From positions 1,941,001 through 2,005,000 of the forward strand of contig NZ_CP130319.1 of the NCBI RefSeq assembly GCF_032271945.1: DNA of 64,000 nucleotides, read 5' to 3'. Below the pieces are notes generated by a model. The model was not told the DNA's origin and ran no database searches. It was given only the letters and a program-made list of their open reading frames with translations. Position 1 is the first letter of the stretch; each line of letters begins with the position of its first letter. The stretch is from Paenibacillus sp. MBLB1832 (GTDB taxonomy: Bacteria; Bacillota; Bacilli; Paenibacillales; NBRC-103111). Positions 62,001-64,000 of the stretch are shown here, piece by piece. A program made the position numbers and the translations under genes.

Positions 62001-62337
62001 GGCACTGAAGCTATATGGGCGAACGAATACATGGACCGCTCCAGCACAAGATGTGACAACTATTCTGACGAACAAGGGGCAGGGCACGTACACGTTATCC
62101 GCCGCCGTCAAGCTGGAGTCCGCCACCGACACCGCATCGGTTACGCTTAAGCTCGTAGATGGCTCAGGAACCCGCTACATTCGCGCAACCGGCCTGGCGA
62201 GTACCGTCTGGAACCGAATCAGCGGCTTGCAGTCGGTCACTTGGACCGGAACCTTAACGAGCGCGACGCTTCTGGTCGAGACGACAGCTTCAACCGACAA
62301 CTTGTTTATTGACGATGTGAGCTTGTTGAAGAATTGA
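59050..62337 (+). CDS. Secreted HGLGWW-family protein with four CBM22-like modules, paralogue 3
   Basis: Third copy, about 1095 residues, intact. The ATG at 59050 is preferred: AAGGGGG precedes it and it gives a normal signal peptide (MNWKKLARIG...TTQAFA); the frame is open further upstream without a ribosome site. The unknown domain covers about 25-500, with EYRNVHGLGWW, DVPDHDKEANYN, FEPYRVM, EDVGVSSPDF and NWFGRPGP. Four CBM22-like modules follow. It lacks the PEPYST-type stretch after the NW(Y/F)GRPGP motif found in the other two and is the most divergent copy. It follows importer 2, as paralogues 1 and 2 follow importer 1, so each importer seems paired with its own secreted proteins. Confidence 0.85.
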   Translation: MNWKKLARIGSLITCSLSLLVGVTTQAFAVPYQSLSSEYRNVHGLGWWQIGEQELRYAQSMGFKYVFLDQYYKNAASTYKKGLRFYYNDPHKNIRPLLNYSLTAQQLANYKVKYPATFANWPEASRSIRIDELDELQQNDNALWSYLKTEYLKWYAVTDTLKPFPQNLMGYRWGSIEFEAFYDFQQQWVIDNLVNRMKTVISQTESADDDFLFAGISIDVPDHDKEANYNPMTGGTTLLHDSITHQYTTLKEGWERFLIKLKNDLSAQYPTRSMKYWFEPYRVMTDWMANVNASSYSSTDKKTLMGDFLTSEAITDDFLNPQVTSSGILSLEDVGVSSPDFVPDAQGYVSYGLPLLGKAAINGRFMNWFGRPGPPGFKGNIPNLDDSGKLTRVLANWDNVNQVPLASRSWNLSTLTYNSTKSHADPHVIYTRRPETNMLYVHFLDSTGTVTLNAGESVAKAVRVNEYMEPTIDAGSDLTISGSTVSINYPQAYDHKTYILYLNSNSELLTNNSFENGSSNWYIQGSGTGTGTFVLDNPAFNSGYGAKVKSRTAVTDGISQDIKQGLLDNGKGQYTVSSQVRMLSGSDTVKLGVQLVDSTGTKVIFTNKNVDTSWTSVGDTLDIVWSGTLQSASFFIQTTSTTNSFDVDSASVKSTGSINLVQNGAMNEGSNKWFPSAGTVSAAANSTHSGNYMLRLTGRAGATDSLQQDVTARLTEFGQGTYTLSAWVRLVSGTDTGKLYVKWTDSGGTHTSTIFFGALSTGWTQLSGSPSLTWTGTLSSAKVYLETTNTNVDFYADDVYLSKSQAAATLDSTFESNSQQYWFSSSPSKRSYRKDGDQELVTTGRTANWYGPMQDITNMLATYGSGDYQLSFSARLASGTDTIYGRIKIVDINGTNYYQDVQLSGDTSWKSVSGTQTIPALNGLQQAYFMVTTASSTADLYVDEVKLTKSAIPRQLLTNNEFDLAVTGWVGNLSIDPTVYRGMKALKLYGRTNTWTAPAQDVTTILTNKGQGTYTLSAAVKLESATDTASVTLKLVDGSGTRYIRATGLASTVWNRISGLQSVTWTGTLTSATLLVETTASTDNLFIDDVSLLKN

Positions 62338-62366
62338 TTAATTGAAAAAAGAGTAAGCAGCCGATT

Positions 62367-62409
62367 ATAGATGATTCCTGTATTGAATCAGGGGTCATCT
62401 ATTTTTATT
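62367..62409 (+). terminator. Terminator after paralogue 3
   Basis: ATAGATGA/TCATCTAT closes an inner CCTG/CAGG stem, followed by TTTTTATT. The next 200 bp to the convergent regulator gene show no gene and no clear element. Confidence 0.85.
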
Positions 62410-62615
62410 GGGGGTTAAACCAATAATCCTCATTCCGATGGAAGACATGAATGAGATGTGGATAAAAGAATGCAAAAGTGTCAATTTCCAAAGGGTGCAC
62501 CTTCTTTAGAAATAAGGATGATGGATGGTTAACCTACTACCATTATATTTGAATATTGTGCAGTACATAGGGAGATAAATTTTGAAAATATGCAGAATTC
62601 AACGATCCGCACATC

Positions 62616-64000
62616 TCAAAGACTTTCTCTATATTTCCCGGGAATTAATCCGGTAATTTTCTTGAATACGCTCGTGAAATAGGTCGCATTTTCGAAACCA
62701 ACCATCTCAGCAATCACAAAGATTTTTAAATCTGGTGATTTTAATAGCTCCTTCGCCTTATCGATACGTACTTTCGTTAGATACTCGATAATAGTCTCAC
62801 CAGTCTCTTGCTTGAAGATTTGACACATATAGGTTGGGCTGAGAAAGACTTCCTCGGCTAGTAATTGGATCGTAATATTGTTCATATAGTTTTGGTCGAT
62901 ATACTGTTTGATGCGTGAGATAACCTTTTGGCTTTTGCTATTATGTTTATTCTGCATGTAGCGTGCGATATCTTCAATCATGCTTGTCATAAAGCTACGG
63001 AGACTGCCAATGTCCTTAGTATTCTGAATGATCTGTATAATCTCAATAGAAGATTTGCCTAGAATAGATTCAAAGGATTCTTCCGTTTCATGAAGTGGGC
63101 GTGCCAATTGGAAAACGAGCTCTGCTGCGTGGAAGTAGACTTGCTCGACCTGGGCACTGTTTGGGAGAATCACTTCATCAAATAGTTTGTTGAGCAAGAC
63201 CGTTACACCTTGAGAATCGCCAAGCTTCAGCTGCTGAATCAGTTGTTTTTCAAGCTCATAAAGCTGCAAGTGAAGCTTGGACTCCGTGTTATTATGTTCA
63301 ATATCACCAATGGTAACGACGGATTCTGTTCCTGTGAAGAAGGTGTGCTGGAGAGCTTCCTTGGCTTCTTGATAAGAGTAACTAAGCTGAAGAACAGAGC
63401 TTACCGATGAGCCAATGCCGATGGATGCTGAAACTTTCACATACTGGCGAATGCATCGAATCATTTCCTCAGCGAGATCCATATATTTGTGTCCGATAAG
63501 TGATTTTTCGTTGAAAATAAGGATAAGCTCATTTTCCATGGTATTTGTAAAAGCAAACCCACAAGCGGCGTTTGTTAGAATCTCTGCAACAACATTATGA
63601 ATGGCAAAAAATAATAGCTGCTTATTTTCTTCACTGTAGTGTTGAATCGCTTTCTCAAAATCATCGATTTGCAGGATGCCAATAGCGGCATATTCCCCTT
63701 TAGATAGAGGGATTTGGTAATAGGCAATCTTGTCGTAAATGTCATTCTCATGAGTGTAATAACGCGATAGCAGCTGGATGAGAAGCTTTTCACGCAGTGC
63801 TGGAATACTATCTTGCAGCTGCTGATGGAGCTTCGTGTTCATAGCCTCACTGTCGCGTTCTCTGGTAATTTTGTTTGCTACCTGCCCAAAGACTTCGGTT
63901 AATTCATGGAGCTTAACAGGCTTCAATACGTAAGCTTCGGCATGCATGCTTAGTGCTGTTTTGGCATAATGAAAGTCCTGAATACCGCTAATAATTACGA
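62616..64000 (-). CDS. YesN-type AraC response regulator, 5' end outside window
   Basis: Response regulator of the same class as the other two, cut by the right edge. The frame remains open to 64000, and the first visible residues (VIISGIQDFHYAKTALSMHAEAYVLKPVK) are the second half of a receiver domain with its conserved Lys. A variable middle region and an AraC domain follow (VFLSPTYMCQIFKQETGETIIEYL; IAEMVGFENATYFTSVFKKITGLIPGKYRE). By eye it is AT-richer than the island genes before it. Its sensor kinase should lie beyond the window, as may its target; an Lpl-type importer is typical. Confidence 0.92.
   Translation of the reverse strand, partial: VIISGIQDFHYAKTALSMHAEAYVLKPVKLHELTEVFGQVANKITRERDSEAMNTKLHQQLQDSIPALREKLLIQLLSRYYTHENDIYDKIAYYQIPLSKGEYAAIGILQIDDFEKAIQHYSEENKQLLFFAIHNVVAEILTNAACGFAFTNTMENELILIFNEKSLIGHKYMDLAEEMIRCIRQYVKVSASIGIGSSVSSVLQLSYSYQEAKEALQHTFFTGTESVVTIGDIEHNNTESKLHLQLYELEKQLIQQLKLGDSQGVTVLLNKLFDEVILPNSAQVEQVYFHAAELVFQLARPLHETEESFESILGKSSIEIIQIIQNTKDIGSLRSFMTSMIEDIARYMQNKHNSKSQKVISRIKQYIDQNYMNNITIQLLAEEVFLSPTYMCQIFKQETGETIIEYLTKVRIDKAKELLKSPDLKIFVIAEMVGFENATYFTSVFKKITGLIPGKYRESL

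Overview
The window looks like Paenibacillus or a close relative (Firmicutes). The signs are strong AGGAGG ribosome-binding sites, an S-layer (SLH) anchored multidomain glycosidase, Lpl-type sugar importers paired with YesM/YesN two-component systems, CcpA-type cre sites, and lipobox sugar-binding proteins without a partner ATPase. There are 38 protein genes. Genes at both edges are cut, and one large gene carries a frameshift. I saw no rRNA, tRNA, CRISPR array, insertion sequence or phage gene.

Region 1 (about 1-12.1 kb) is nitrogen and carbon catabolism plus chemotaxis. A partial chemoreceptor is followed by aspartate ammonia-lyase (aspA) and a small SGNH/CE6-type esterase. On the minus strand, an M20 amidohydrolase, arginase and cyanophycinase form one tight operon. 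Divergent from it are malic enzyme and the sigma-54 factor rpoN. The 309 bp between the divergent operons carry an exact sigma-54 promoter on one side and a near-exact one on the other. Together the enzymes could take cyanophycin or other Asp/Arg-rich material to ornithine, urea, fumarate and pyruvate. The last 300 bp of the cyanophycinase gene are a chain of inverted repeats.

Region 2 (12.1-25.1 kb) starts with an unrecognised secreted protein. Divergent from it is a nine-gene operon: sugar-binding lipoprotein, two permeases, DUF4127 protein, ManNAc-6-P epimerase (nanE), RpiR regulator, ROK kinase, GH38 alpha-mannosidase and a FAD-dependent oxidoreductase. It reads as uptake and breakdown of an alpha-mannoside- or ManNAc-containing glycan.

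Region 3 (25.2-62.3 kb) is a large polysaccharide-use island, richer in GC by eye. It holds an Asp-box beta-propeller protein and a GH28-like protein (both without signal peptides). A free GH5 enzyme is divergent from an 1885-residue S-layer-anchored GH5. There are two Lpl-type importers, each with its own YesM/YesN pair, and a GH130 glycoside phosphorylase. Three giant secreted paralogues share an N-terminal domain I do not recognise and four CBM22-like modules; the middle one has a frameshift. The GH5 and GH130 genes hint at a beta-mannan-type substrate, but the sequence does not settle it.

Region 4 (62.4-64 kb) holds a third YesN-type regulator, cut by the right edge.

The most interesting points are the divergent sigma-54 promoters over a possible cyanophycin/arginine pathway, the hairpin-filled cyanophycinase 3' end, and the HGLGWW paralogue family, a candidate undescribed glycoside hydrolase family.
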